The translations under genes were made by a program, and so were the position numbers. This document shows positions 17,261 to 25,140 of a stretch of 40,117 bases of DNA, one piece after another. Under the pieces are notes generated by a model that saw only the letters and a program-made list of their open reading frames with translations, made no database searches and was not told where the DNA came from. This stretch comes from Chromatiales bacterium (GTDB lineage: Bacteria; Pseudomonadota; Gammaproteobacteria; Chromatiales; Chromatiaceae): NCBI GenBank assembly GCA_024762485.1, contig JANTHH010000002.1, positions 1 through 40,117 of the forward strand, written 5' to 3'. Position 1 is the first letter of the stretch; every line of letters begins with the position of its first letter.

Positions 17261-18561
17261 GGTCGTGGGTCCTGTGTGTGGTCATAGACCACGCGGCCGT
17301 TGAACAGGGTGTGGGTGACCCGGCCGCGGAATTCCCAACCGGCGAAGGGGGTGTTGCGGCCTGCGCTGGCCATGCCGGCGGGGTCGAGGGTCCATACGGC
17401 GGCGGGGTCGAAGATGCAGATATCGGCGGTGCGGCCCCTGCCGAGTTCACCCAGTGGCAGGCCCAGCACGCCCGCGGGTCCGACGGTCAGCCGGGCGATG
17501 GCGGTGGCGAGGTCGAGCACGCCCTCGTCCACCAGGCGCAGGGTGAGTGGCAGCAGGGTCTCCAGGCCGGAGATGCCGGGTGCGGTCTCGGGGAAGGGCG
17601 CCTGCTTGGCATCCTCTTCGTGCGGCTGGTGATCGGAGCAGATGACGCCGATGCTGCCGTCCGCGACGGCCCGGCGCAGCGCCTCGCGGTCGCCCAGGGT
17701 GCGCAGCGGCGGGTCGACGTGGCAGAGGCTGTCAAAACCGTCCACGTCCATCTCGGTGAGATGCAGCTGGTGGGCGGCGACATCGGCGCTGACCAGCAGC
17801 TGGCCGTGCTTCGCCTCGCCAACCATGGTGGCCGCCGCAGCGGTGGAGAGGGAGCGAAAATGCACCCTGGCACCGGTGTGCTCGGCCAGGGCCAGGTCGC
17901 GGGCCACGGCGACACTCTCGGCCGCCGAGGGGATGCCGGGCAGTCCCAGCCGGGCGGCCACGGCACCCTCGTGTGCGCAGCCGTCGGATTTCAGGTGGGG
18001 ATCCTGCGAGCGCAGGAACACGGTGAGACCAAAGGTCGCGGCATACTCTAGGGCGCGGCGCTCCACCAGGGTGTTGGCCAGTGGCCGGTTGGCATTGCCG
18101 ACAGCGACGCAACCGGCGGCCTGCAGCGCCGCCATCTCCGACAGGTGCTCGCCGCCGAGGCCCTCCGTCAGGGCGCCGCAGGCGAGCACCCGCGCCTGGG
18201 CACAGGCCTTGGCGCGGCGGCGGATCAACTCCCATACCGCCGGGGTGTCGATGGCCGGGTCGGTGTCGGGGCTGCAGATCAGGGTGGTGATGCCGCCGCG
18301 AGCCGCCGCCACGGTCTCGCTGGCAATGGTGGCCTTGTTCTCCTGGCCGGGCTCGCGCAGGTTGGCGGCCAGGTCGATCAGTCCCGGGCATACCACCTTG
18401 CCGCTGGCGTCGATGGTGGTATCCGGCTCGAAACCCGGCGGCAGGTCGCCGATGGCGAGCACCTGTTCACCGCTGATATGCAGGTCGCTGATCTCGTCGA
18501 TGCCATTGGCAGGATCGATCAACCGGCCACCCGTGATGCTGATGTTGCCGGGGTGGCTCAT
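17257..18561 (-). CDS. pyrX: PyrX, dihydroorotase-like structural partner of aspartate transcarbamoylase
   Basis: A 434-residue protein of the type I dihydroorotase family. In active enzymes the N-terminal metal site is DxHxHLR; here residues 63-70 read DLAANLRE, so both histidines are missing. The later ICSDHQPHEED region is still recognisable. This is the pattern of PyrC' (PyrX) in Pseudomonas, an inactive dihydroorotase needed to assemble the catalytic PyrB dodecamer. The gene overlaps both pyrB and pyrK by 4 bases. By inference, a true dihydroorotase must be encoded elsewhere in the genome. Confidence 0.9.
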   Translation of the reverse strand: MSHPGNISITGGRLIDPANGIDEISDLHISGEQVLAIGDLPPGFEPDTTIDASGKVVCPGLIDLAANLREPGQENKATIASETVAAARGGITTLICSPDTDPAIDTPAVWELIRRRAKACAQARVLACGALTEGLGGEHLSEMAALQAAGCVAVGNANRPLANTLVERRALEYAATFGLTVFLRSQDPHLKSDGCAHEGAVAARLGLPGIPSAAESVAVARDLALAEHTGARVHFRSLSTAAAATMVGEAKHGQLLVSADVAAHQLHLTEMDVDGFDSLCHVDPPLRTLGDREALRRAVADGSIGVICSDHQPHEEDAKQAPFPETAPGISGLETLLPLTLRLVDEGVLDLATAIARLTVGPAGVLGLPLGELGRGRTADICIFDPAAVWTLDPAGMASAGRNTPFAGWEFRGRVTHTLFNGRVVYDHTQDPRP

Positions 18562-19553
18562 GCCGGCGCCTCCTCTTTGCTGGCCGCGGCAGTGCGTACC
18601 TGCATCGCCATGGACATCACCGCCATGCGGATGGCGATGCCGTAGCTGACCTGCTGCAGGATCACCGAGCGCGGGCCATCGGCCACCGCAGAGTCCATCT
18701 CCACGCCGCGGTTGATGGGGCCGGGGTGCATCACGATGGCGTCGGGCCTGGCATTTTCCAGGCGCTCGTCGGTGAGTCCGTAGAGCTGGAAATATTCGTG
18801 CTGGGAGGGCAGCAGCGCGCCCTTCATGCGTTCGTTCTGCAGCCGCAGCATGATCACCACGTCGACATCGCGCACCCCGTCCTCGAGGTTGTGGTAGACG
18901 TGCACGCCCATGGCGCGCGCCTCGCCCGGCAGCAGGGTGCGCGGGCCGATCACCCGCACCTCGGTGACGCCGAGGGTGTTGAGCGCCAGGATCTGCGAGC
19001 GGGCCACCCGGGAATGCAGCACGTCACCGACGATGGCCACCCGCAACGGGGTGAAATCGCCCTTGTGCTTGCGGATGGTGAACATGTCCAGCATCGCCTG
19101 GGTTGGGTGGGCGTGCTGGCCGTCGCCGGCATTGACCACGCTGACACCGGGTGCCGCCTGCCCGGCGATGAAATGGGCAGCACCGGACTGGGCGTGGCGC
19201 ACCACGAACATGTCTGTGTGCATGGCCTCGAGATTGCGCAGGGTGTCCAGCAGGGTCTCGCCCTTGGAGGTGGCGGAGACACTGACGTTGAAGTTGATCA
19301 CGTCCGCCGACAGCAGCTTGGCCGCCAGTTCGAAGGTGGTGCGGGTGCGGGTGCTGTTCTCGAAGAACAGGTTGGTGATGATCTTGCCGCGCAGCAGCGG
19401 CACCTTCTTCACCGGCCGGCCGGGCAGGCTGGCGAAAGACTCCGCGGTATCGAGGATCTCGGTGAGCAGGTCACGGCCCAGTCCGTCGATCGTGAGAAAA
19501 TGGCGCAGCCGTCCCTGATCGTCGAGCTGCAGGTCCTGGTTCTGGTTGGCCAT
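18558..19553 (-). CDS. pyrB: Aspartate carbamoyltransferase catalytic subunit
   Basis: PyrB joins carbamoyl phosphate and aspartate to give N-carbamoylaspartate, the committed step of pyrimidine synthesis. The 331-residue product has the carbamoyl phosphate site FFENSTRTRTTFELAAKLL, the mobile-loop SATSKGETLLDTL, the aspartate-side GDGQHAHPTQAMLD, VAIVGDVLHSRVARSQ and MHPGPINRGVEMD. It is the class that pairs with PyrX rather than with the regulatory PyrI, in agreement with the next gene and the absence of pyrI. It starts 2 bases after the pyrR stop. Confidence 0.97.
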   Translation of the reverse strand: MANQNQDLQLDDQGRLRHFLTIDGLGRDLLTEILDTAESFASLPGRPVKKVPLLRGKIITNLFFENSTRTRTTFELAAKLLSADVINFNVSVSATSKGETLLDTLRNLEAMHTDMFVVRHAQSGAAHFIAGQAAPGVSVVNAGDGQHAHPTQAMLDMFTIRKHKGDFTPLRVAIVGDVLHSRVARSQILALNTLGVTEVRVIGPRTLLPGEARAMGVHVYHNLEDGVRDVDVVIMLRLQNERMKGALLPSQHEYFQLYGLTDERLENARPDAIVMHPGPINRGVEMDSAVADGPRSVILQQVSYGIAIRMAVMSMAMQVRTAAASKEEAPA

Positions 19554-19555
19554 GG

Positions 19556-20107
19556 TCAGTCCTGGGTCTCCTGGTGGCGGTGGGTATGGCTGCGGCCGAT
19601 CTCCAGACTCAGCGGTGCGGGGCCATTGAGGCGGATGTGCTCCTGGGGCTCCAGCGGCGGGCGCAGCCCGCTGACATCGGGCTGGATCGGCAGCTCGCGG
19701 CCGCTGCGCTCGATCAGGGTCACCAGGGTCACCGAGGCGGGCCGGCCGTAGTCGAAGATCTCGTTCAGCGCGGCGCGGATGGTGCGCCCGCTCTGCACCA
19801 CGTCGTCAACCAGGATGATGTGGCGGTCCTCCACCTCGAAGTCGATGGCCGAGGGCCTGACCTTGGGGTTCATGCCGATGCGGGTGAAGTCGTCTCTGTA
19901 GAAGCTGATGTCCAGCTGGCCCAGCGGGTCACGGATGCCCAGCAGCCGGTGCAGCTGCTCGGCGATCCAGACGCCGCCGGTGTGGATGCCGATCATCGCC
20001 GGGTCGTCGAAGCCCCGGTCCTGCAGACGGTGGCGCAGCACCCGTGCCATACCCTCGACCAGGTCGTGGATGGCATCGTGCTGCATGAAGAGTTTGGTGT
20101 CAGTCAT
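19556..20107 (-). CDS. pyrR: PyrR, pyrimidine regulatory protein / uracil phosphoribosyltransferase
   Basis: A 183-residue type I phosphoribosyltransferase-fold protein. The PRPP-binding loop is HIILVDDVVQSGRTIRAALN, and IGIHTGGVWIAEQLHRLLGI supplies the substrate loop. In Gram-positive bacteria PyrR attenuates the pyr operon by RNA binding; in Pseudomonas relatives it influences pyrimidine genes, but its mode is less clear. Here the gene overlaps ruvX by 8 bases and is followed at once by pyrB, leaving no leader or terminator/antiterminator in front of pyrB, so attenuation is not visible. It may act chiefly as a uracil salvage enzyme. Confidence 0.94.
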   Translation of the reverse strand: MTDTKLFMQHDAIHDLVEGMARVLRHRLQDRGFDDPAMIGIHTGGVWIAEQLHRLLGIRDPLGQLDISFYRDDFTRIGMNPKVRPSAIDFEVEDRHIILVDDVVQSGRTIRAALNEIFDYGRPASVTLVTLIERSGRELPIQPDVSGLRPPLEPQEHIRLNGPAPLSLEIGRSHTHRHQETQD

Positions 20108-20498
20108 TGAGCCAGGTTTCCAGGATCAGTTTGGCCGCCATCGCGTCGACCCGCGTGACATCCTTGTGGGCGTCCCTGCCGAGCCGGGTCCAGGCCTCGC
20201 GTGAGGTCAGGCGTTCGTCCACCATGTGCACCGGCAGGTTGAAGCGGCCGTTGAGCTGGCGGGCGAAACGTTTTGCCCGCCCGGCCACCTCGGCCTCGCG
20301 GTCGCTCATCTCGTAGGGCAGCCCCACCACCAGTGCCTCGGGCTGCCATTCCTCGATCAGTCGGGCAATGGCCGCCCAGTCCGGTTTCTGCTGCACCGCC
20401 GACAGGGTGGTGAGCGGATTGGCGGTGCCGGTCAGCGTCTGGCCGACGGCAATGCCGATCTTGTGGGTGCCGTAGTCGAAGCCGAGCAGGGTTCCCAT
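20100..20498 (-). CDS. ruvX: YqgF/RuvX RNase H-like nuclease
   Basis: A 132-residue RNase H-fold protein. The family has been called a putative Holliday junction resolvase, and in E. coli YqgF is linked to 16S rRNA 5'-end maturation. Motifs: FDYGTHKIGIAVG with the first catalytic aspartate, ALVVGLPYEMS, VHMVDERLTSREA, and a C-terminal VDAMAAKLILETWL with the last acidic residue. It starts 11 bases after yqgE, a pairing kept across gammaproteobacteria, and its end overlaps pyrR. Confidence 0.94.
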   Translation of the reverse strand: MGTLLGFDYGTHKIGIAVGQTLTGTANPLTTLSAVQQKPDWAAIARLIEEWQPEALVVGLPYEMSDREAEVAGRAKRFARQLNGRFNLPVHMVDERLTSREAWTRLGRDAHKDVTRVDAMAAKLILETWLND

Positions 20499-20509
20499 CG
20501 GGCACCGGC

Positions 20510-21073
20510 TCAGGCATGACCCGCGTCGGTGCTGAGCAGATTCATGTCGACACCGAGCAGGCGGGCCGCCGCGGTCCAGCGCTTGTCGGCGGGCATGTCG
20601 AAGAGGATGGCCGGGTCGGCCGGGCCGCTCAGCCAGGCATTGTCCTGTATCTCTTCATCCAGCTGTCCCGCACCCCAGCCGGCATAGCCGAGTGCGATCA
20701 GGGATTTCTCGGGCCCGTTGCCGTTGGCCATGGCTTCGAGGATGTCGCGCGAGGTGGTGATGCTGATGTCATCGGTGATGGACATGCTCGAGTCCCAGTC
20801 GGCCGCCGGTGTATGCAGCACGAAACCGCGTTCCTCCTCCACCGGGCCGCCGAGATAGACCGGCTGCTGGTCGAGTCCGGGTGCCTGCGGATTGATGCCC
20901 ATGTGCGCCAGTACGTCGCTCAGCATCAACTCGGAGGGGCGGTTGATGACGATGCCCATCGCGCCGTCTTCGTTGTGTTCGCAGATGTAGGTGACGGTGC
21001 GCGCAAAGTTGGGGTCCTCGAGGCCGGGCATGGCGATGAGGAACTGGTTCTTCAGTGAGGAGTCTTCGCTCAT
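20510..21073 (-). CDS. yqgE: YqgE/AlgH family protein
   Basis: A 187-residue DUF179 protein, the usual family length. It opens LKNQFLIAMPGLEDPNFART and has YICEHNEDGAMGIVINRPSE, VYLGGPVEEERGFVLH, and LGYAGWGAGQLDEEI. In Pseudomonas the homologue AlgH is tied to alginate regulation, but a direct mechanism is not established. The ATG at 21073 (MSEDSSLKN) fits the family; a TTG at 21109 would add 12 proline-rich residues. It precedes ruvX by 11 bases. Confidence 0.95.
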   Translation of the reverse strand: MSEDSSLKNQFLIAMPGLEDPNFARTVTYICEHNEDGAMGIVINRPSELMLSDVLAHMGINPQAPGLDQQPVYLGGPVEEERGFVLHTPAADWDSSMSITDDISITTSRDILEAMANGNGPEKSLIALGYAGWGAGQLDEEIQDNAWLSGPADPAILFDMPADKRWTAAARLLGVDMNLLSTDAGHA

Positions 21074-21150
21074 GGGCGCATTATCCGGCCGTGGTGGTGA
21101 TGGGGGCAAGCCGTGTCGGTGTCATGGCCGTCCACGCCTGCCGTCGGTGA

Positions 21151-22038
21151 TCAGTTGGACGTGGACAGCTGGTTGCCGCTGCGGAATTGCCAGGTCCGGG
21201 TGATATCGAGGATATCCACTTCCTTGCGGATCTCCGGCGGAAAGGGTGAGAAGGGGGCGGCGAGGCGGACGATGCGGATGGCCGCGTCGTCCAGCACCTT
21301 GTGCCCGGAGGAGCGCACCAGGCGGATGTCGGCGACGCTGCCGTCGCTGCGCACGGCCACGTGCAGCAGCAGGTCACCGGTGAGCCGCTGCCGCTTCGCC
21401 TCGTCCGGGTAGTTGAGGTTGCCGATGCGCTCCACCTTGTTGCGCCAGTCCTGCAGGTAGGCCGCGTACTTGTATTCCTGGGTGCTGGCATTGATCGCCT
21501 TGCGGCGGTTCTTGCTGGAGGCAAGCCGGTTCTGCCGGTCGATCTGCTCGGTCAGCTGGGTGATCTCCTGCTGGGTGCTGGCCAGCAGTTGGGCCATGGT
21601 CGGTCTCGGCCTGGCCTGCACCGGGGTGTTGGTGGGACGGCTGTCGGCCGCCTGCCGGGCCTCGCGGGTGGTCAGCAGCGTCTGCTCGGTCTCCGCCGAC
21701 GGGGCCTGGCTGCCGCTGCGCTGGGCCTCCATGACGGCTTGCGGGCGCGCCTCGGGGGTGGGCTGGCTCGGCAGGCTGGTCGGCGGCTTGTCGATGAGCT
21801 CCTCGCCACCACCCTCCTGGCTGCTCTGGGCCAGGAACTGGGGATCCTCGACCGGTTTCGGCGCCTCCCGGGGCGCCACCATGGTGATGTCGATGGTGCG
21901 CTCGGCGGGCCGGGACTGGCCGCGGTGGATGTCAAAGCCCAGGCCGAGGATCAGCAGGGCATGGAAGGCGAGGGCGACCAGCAGCGCGGGACCCAGCGGG
22001 TCGGTCTGGTCGAAACCGGGTACGGACAGCTGGGTCAC
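21151..22038 (-). CDS. tonB: TonB family energy transducer
   Basis: A 295-residue protein with an N-terminal membrane helix (about residues 16-34, PALLVALAFHALLILGLGF), a Pro/Ala/Gln-rich periplasmic stretch with a coiled-coil-like part (TQQEITQLTEQIDRQNRLAS), and a C-terminal TonB domain (NLNYPDEAKRQRLTGDLLLH, then GSVADIRLVRSSGHKVLDDA). TonB links the proton motive force to outer-membrane transport. No exbB or exbD is nearby. In P. aeruginosa a TonB homologue at this place (tonB3) is reported as required for twitching, which fits the pilus genes here. The GTG start overlaps the apbE stop by 4 bases. Confidence 0.88.
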   Translation of the reverse strand: MTQLSVPGFDQTDPLGPALLVALAFHALLILGLGFDIHRGQSRPAERTIDITMVAPREAPKPVEDPQFLAQSSQEGGGEELIDKPPTSLPSQPTPEARPQAVMEAQRSGSQAPSAETEQTLLTTREARQAADSRPTNTPVQARPRPTMAQLLASTQQEITQLTEQIDRQNRLASSKNRRKAINASTQEYKYAAYLQDWRNKVERIGNLNYPDEAKRQRLTGDLLLHVAVRSDGSVADIRLVRSSGHKVLDDAAIRIVRLAAPFSPFPPEIRKEVDILDITRTWQFRSGNQLSTSN

Positions 22039-23102
22039 GGCGTGCTTGCGCTGGCCGGGGTGATGACGATGTCAGCGCCGTCGGCGTCCAGGAGATGCAG
22101 CCGTTGCTGCATTGCCGGCGTCATGTGCAGGACACCGGCGCTGTCCACCAGCAGGACCTGGGTGATGCCCATGCGCGCGGCGATGCGCGGCCACTGTGCC
22201 GGTCCGGCGACGAACAGGGCCGTGGCGGCGGCATCGGCCGTGGCGGCATCGGTGGAGACTACGGTGACCGAGCGCGTGCCCTGTGCCGGGTAGCCGGTGC
22301 GCGGGTCGATGATGTGGTGATAATGCCGCCCCTCCCAGGTGAAGCCCCGTTCGTAGTCGCCCGATGTGAACACGCTCTCGTCGCCCGTGGTCTCCAGGTA
22401 ACCGAGCACGCCCTCGCCGTCCGCGCCACGGATGGCGATGCGCCAGGGGCGATCGCCATTGCGGCCGATGGCGCGCAAGTCGCCGCCGGCATTGATGATG
22501 GCATTGTCGATGCCCAGTTCACGCAGGTGGGCGATGCCGAGATCGATGCCGTAGCCCTTGCCGATGGCGCCGAAATCGAGCTGGACCGCCGGGTTGCTGG
22601 ATTTCAGGCGGTAGTCGTCGATGGTGATGTCGCTCATGCGGGGTCTTTTGGCCACTTCCTGGCGAATCAGTTCCGCATCGGGCGGCGGACGCGATCGGGT
22701 CGGCTCGTCACTCTGGAAGCCCCACAGGCGGATGAGTCGGCCGATGGCCGGGTTGAACAGGTTGTCACTCTGTTCCGCCAGGCGTTTCGAGAGCGCGACC
22801 AGGGGCAGCACCGAGGGAGGCGCCGAAAAGGTCCTGCCCTCGGCCAGCAGGCTGTTGGTGCGCGTCAGCGGGCCTGGGGTCCAGGCATGCCACACCGCAT
22901 GCATCACGCTGAAGTCATCCTCCAGGGCCTTGCCGGCGGCGCTGGCGCGGTCCTCGGGCACCCCGGCGATAGTCAGGTCCATGAGGGTCCCGAAGGCAAG
23001 GAAGCGATGATGGTAGGTCCCGGGTTCGGGGGAGCAGGCGAGCAGCATCGACAGCAGCCCGATCGCCAGCAGCGGGATACGCCAGGGTGAGGTTCTCGTC
23101 AT
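22035..23102 (-). CDS. apbE: ApbE-type FAD:protein FMN transferase lipoprotein
   Basis: A 355-residue protein that attaches FMN to threonine residues of target proteins such as NqrB, NqrC and RnfG. A lipoprotein signal is visible (LLSMLLAC at about residues 16-23), so it should be anchored facing the periplasm. Core motifs: FLAFGTLMDLTI, LDFGAIGKGYGIDLGIAHL, NAIINAGGDLRAIG, IIDPRTGYPAQ, and the metal-site VVSTDAATADAAATALFVAG. The gene overlaps gshB and tonB by 4 bases each. No Rnf or Nqr genes are in the window, so its substrate is elsewhere. Confidence 0.93.
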   Translation of the reverse strand: MTRTSPWRIPLLAIGLLSMLLACSPEPGTYHHRFLAFGTLMDLTIAGVPEDRASAAGKALEDDFSVMHAVWHAWTPGPLTRTNSLLAEGRTFSAPPSVLPLVALSKRLAEQSDNLFNPAIGRLIRLWGFQSDEPTRSRPPPDAELIRQEVAKRPRMSDITIDDYRLKSSNPAVQLDFGAIGKGYGIDLGIAHLRELGIDNAIINAGGDLRAIGRNGDRPWRIAIRGADGEGVLGYLETTGDESVFTSGDYERGFTWEGRHYHHIIDPRTGYPAQGTRSVTVVSTDAATADAAATALFVAGPAQWPRIAARMGITQVLLVDSAGVLHMTPAMQQRLHLLDADGADIVITPASASTP

Positions 23103-24049
23103 CGCTTGAGCCGTTTCTCGATACGGTCCATCAGCATGCCACTGATGTTCAGGTCAAATTGGGCGTCCAGTTCGCGGATGCAGGTGGGGCTGGTGACGTT
23201 GACCTCGGTGAGATAGTCGCCGATCACGTCCAGGCCGGCAAACAGGATACCCGCTTCGCGCAGGCGCGGCCCCACTTGTGCCGCGATCCAGTGATCGCGT
23301 TCACTCAACGGCTGTCCCCGGGCACTGCCGCCGGCCGCCAGGTTGCCACGGTTCTCGCCCTCGCGCGGGATCCGTGCCAGGGCATAGGGTACGGCCTCGC
23401 CGTCAATCATGAGGATGCGCTTGTCGCCTTCGCTGATCTCCGGGATGAAGCGTTGCGCCATGGCGTAGCGCCGGCCGTTGCCGGTCAGCGTCTCGATGAT
23501 CACATTGCTGTTCGGGTCGCCGGCCCGGATACGGAATATGGAGGCACCGCCCATGCCTTCAAGTGGCTTGAGGATGACATCCCCATGGTGCGCCAAAAAA
23601 TCATCGAAGTCCTGGTGCCGGCGGGATACCAGAGTGGGTGGTGTGCATTGCGGGAACCAGGCGGTATAGAGCTTCTCGTTGGCGTCGCGCAGGGCGGCCG
23701 GCCGGTTCACCACCAGGGTGCCGCGGGCCTCGGCCTGCTCCAGCAGATAGGTGGAGAAGATGTACTCCATGTCGAAAGGTGGGTCCTTGCGCATCAGCAC
23801 CACGTCGAGTTCATGCAGTGGTGCCGTCCGGTGTTCGATGACCTCGAACCAATTCTCTGCGTTATCAAAGACCTGGATGCGCTGCATCCGGGCATGGGTC
23901 ATGTTTTCCTCAAGAAAAAGATCTTCCTGCCGCATATACCACAGAGGCCAGCCGCGACGCTGTCCCTCCAGCAGCATGGCGAAGCTGCTGTCCTTGAGGA
24001 TTTTGATTTGTGTGATGGGGTCCATCACGATGCCGAGAGCATGGGTCAT
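23099..24049 (-). CDS. gshB: Glutathione synthetase
   Basis: GshB ligates glycine to gamma-glutamylcysteine with ATP in the cytoplasm. The 316-residue product starts LGIVMDPITQIKILKDSSFA and has the ATP-grasp parts VVNRPAALRDANEKLY, VILKPLEGMGGASIFRI, RILMIDGEAVPYALARIP, NRGNLAAGGSA and FAGLDVIGDYLTEVNVTSPT. The gene is divergent from pilG across a 265-base gap that holds an inverted repeat, the same neighbourhood as in Pseudomonas. It heads the minus-strand chain running through apbE, tonB, yqgE and ruvX to the pyr genes. Confidence 0.97.
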   Translation of the reverse strand: MTHALGIVMDPITQIKILKDSSFAMLLEGQRRGWPLWYMRQEDLFLEENMTHARMQRIQVFDNAENWFEVIEHRTAPLHELDVVLMRKDPPFDMEYIFSTYLLEQAEARGTLVVNRPAALRDANEKLYTAWFPQCTPPTLVSRRHQDFDDFLAHHGDVILKPLEGMGGASIFRIRAGDPNSNVIIETLTGNGRRYAMAQRFIPEISEGDKRILMIDGEAVPYALARIPREGENRGNLAAGGSARGQPLSERDHWIAAQVGPRLREAGILFAGLDVIGDYLTEVNVTSPTCIRELDAQFDLNISGMLMDRIEKRLKR

Positions 24050-24094
24050 GAGGTGCGCCGCCTGATGGCTTGTGAATGGGTGGCAAGTTATGGG

Positions 24095-24152
24095 AACTAT
24101 TGTTGCAGAGGATGGCGGTGCTTGCTATTTTCCTCATTTAATAACAATAGTT
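24095..24152. repeat. Perfect 10-bp inverted repeat in the gshB-pilG intergenic region
   Basis: AACTATTGTT (24095-24104) and its exact reverse complement AACAATAGTT (24143-24152) are centred 48 bp apart, inside the AT-rich part of the region between the divergent gshB and pilG. I see no convincing sigma-70 or sigma-54 promoter and no other feature in the remaining 24050-24314. The pair could be two half-sites for a regulator or the arms of an RNA stem. Confidence 0.6.
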
Positions 24153-24314
24153 AGCCCGGAATTTGCGGAAACAACGTGAATATCCAGAGGGCAGTGTTGC
24201 ACTTGCCAAATAAATGGACCGCGGTGTTTATGTGATGGATGGAGGGTCTGCCGTCCCCGGAGAGGGATGCATGGGCCTTGTTTTTGGTAGTACCCAGACA
24301 TTATGGAGGTGGCC

Positions 24315-24722
24315 GTGCAGAATGCGGATGCAGACTTGAGTGGTTTGAAGGTGATGGTGGTGGATGACAGCAAGACCATCCGCCGCACGGCTGAGACCCT
24401 GTTGAAAAAAGCCGGTTGCGAGGTTCTTACGGCAGAGGACGGATTCGAGGCGCTGTCGGTGATAGCCGATAACCATCCCGATCTGATCTTCGTCGACATC
24501 ATGATGCCCCGCCTGGACGGCTACCAGACCTGTGCGCTGGTCAAGCGCAACGAGATGTTCCGTTCCACCCCGGTGATCATGCTGTCCAGCAAGGATGGGC
24601 TGTTCGACCGTGCCCGCGGGCGTGTGGTGGGTTCGGAGGAATACCTCACCAAACCCTTTACCAAGGAAGAGCTGCTTGACGTGATCCGCAAGCATGCCTT
24701 CACCAATTCCGATGCTGCCTGA
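24315..24722 (+). CDS. pilG: PilG, twitching motility response regulator
   Basis: A single-domain CheY-like receiver that acts with the Pil-Chp kinase to control pilus extension. The 135-residue product carries VMVVDDSKTIRRTAETLLKK, the phospho-acceptor Asp61 in IFVDIMMPRLDGYQTCALVK, and the C-terminal SSKDGLFDRARGRVVGSEEY then LTKPFTKEELL. I prefer the GTG at 24315 because GGAGG (24305-24309) lies 5 bases upstream; the in-frame ATG at 24303 overlaps that site and has none of its own. It is the first gene of a plus-strand operon running to chpC. Confidence 0.96.
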   Translation: MQNADADLSGLKVMVVDDSKTIRRTAETLLKKAGCEVLTAEDGFEALSVIADNHPDLIFVDIMMPRLDGYQTCALVKRNEMFRSTPVIMLSSKDGLFDRARGRVVGSEEYLTKPFTKEELLDVIRKHAFTNSDAA

Positions 24723-24767
24723 CAACGCCCTGTGACCAGGACAGCAAACTAACGAGTAATTTTCAAG

Positions 24768-25130
24768 ATGGCAAAGATCCTGATAGTTGATGATTCCCCG
24801 ACAGAGCTGCACGTGCTGACACAGATGCTCAAGGGGGCGGGCCACGAGGTGGTGGCGGCTGAAGATGGTGAGGAGGGCATCCTCAAGGCCAAAGAGGAGA
24901 TGCCTGCGCTGATCCTGATGGATGTGGTGATGCCGGGCCTGAACGGCTTTCAGGCCACGCGCAAGCTCAGTCGTGACGATGCGACCGGTCATATCCCGGT
25001 GATCATGGTGACCACCAAGGACCAGGATACCGATCGTGAGTGGGGCATGCGCCAGGGCGCCAAGGATTACCTGGTCAAGCCGGTCGACGGCAAGACCCTG
25101 CTGAGCAAAGTCTCCGAGCTGTTGGGCTGA
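24768..25130 (+). CDS. pilH: PilH, twitching motility response regulator
   Basis: A second CheY-like receiver, 120 residues, starting MAKILIVDDSPTELHVL, with the phospho-acceptor Asp52 in LILMDVVMPGLNGFQATRKL and VIMVTTKDQDTDREWGMRQG followed by AKDYLVKPVDGKTLL. In Pseudomonas PilH opposes or buffers PilG signalling to PilT-driven retraction. It lies 45 bases after pilG and 10 bases before pilI. The two regulators are clearly distinct paralogues. Confidence 0.97.
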   Translation: MAKILIVDDSPTELHVLTQMLKGAGHEVVAAEDGEEGILKAKEEMPALILMDVVMPGLNGFQATRKLSRDDATGHIPVIMVTTKDQDTDREWGMRQGAKDYLVKPVDGKTLLSKVSELLG

Positions 25131-25140
25131 GGACGCGCCA

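Noticed and set aside
19553..20107. PyrR-responsive attenuator before pyrB
   Set aside because: pyrR and pyrB are 2 bases apart and pyrR overlaps ruvX, leaving no leader RNA.
24180..24215. Possible sigma-54 promoter (GGGCAGTGTTGCACTTGC) before pilG
   Set aside because: The spacing between the GG and GC elements is not the required 10 bases.
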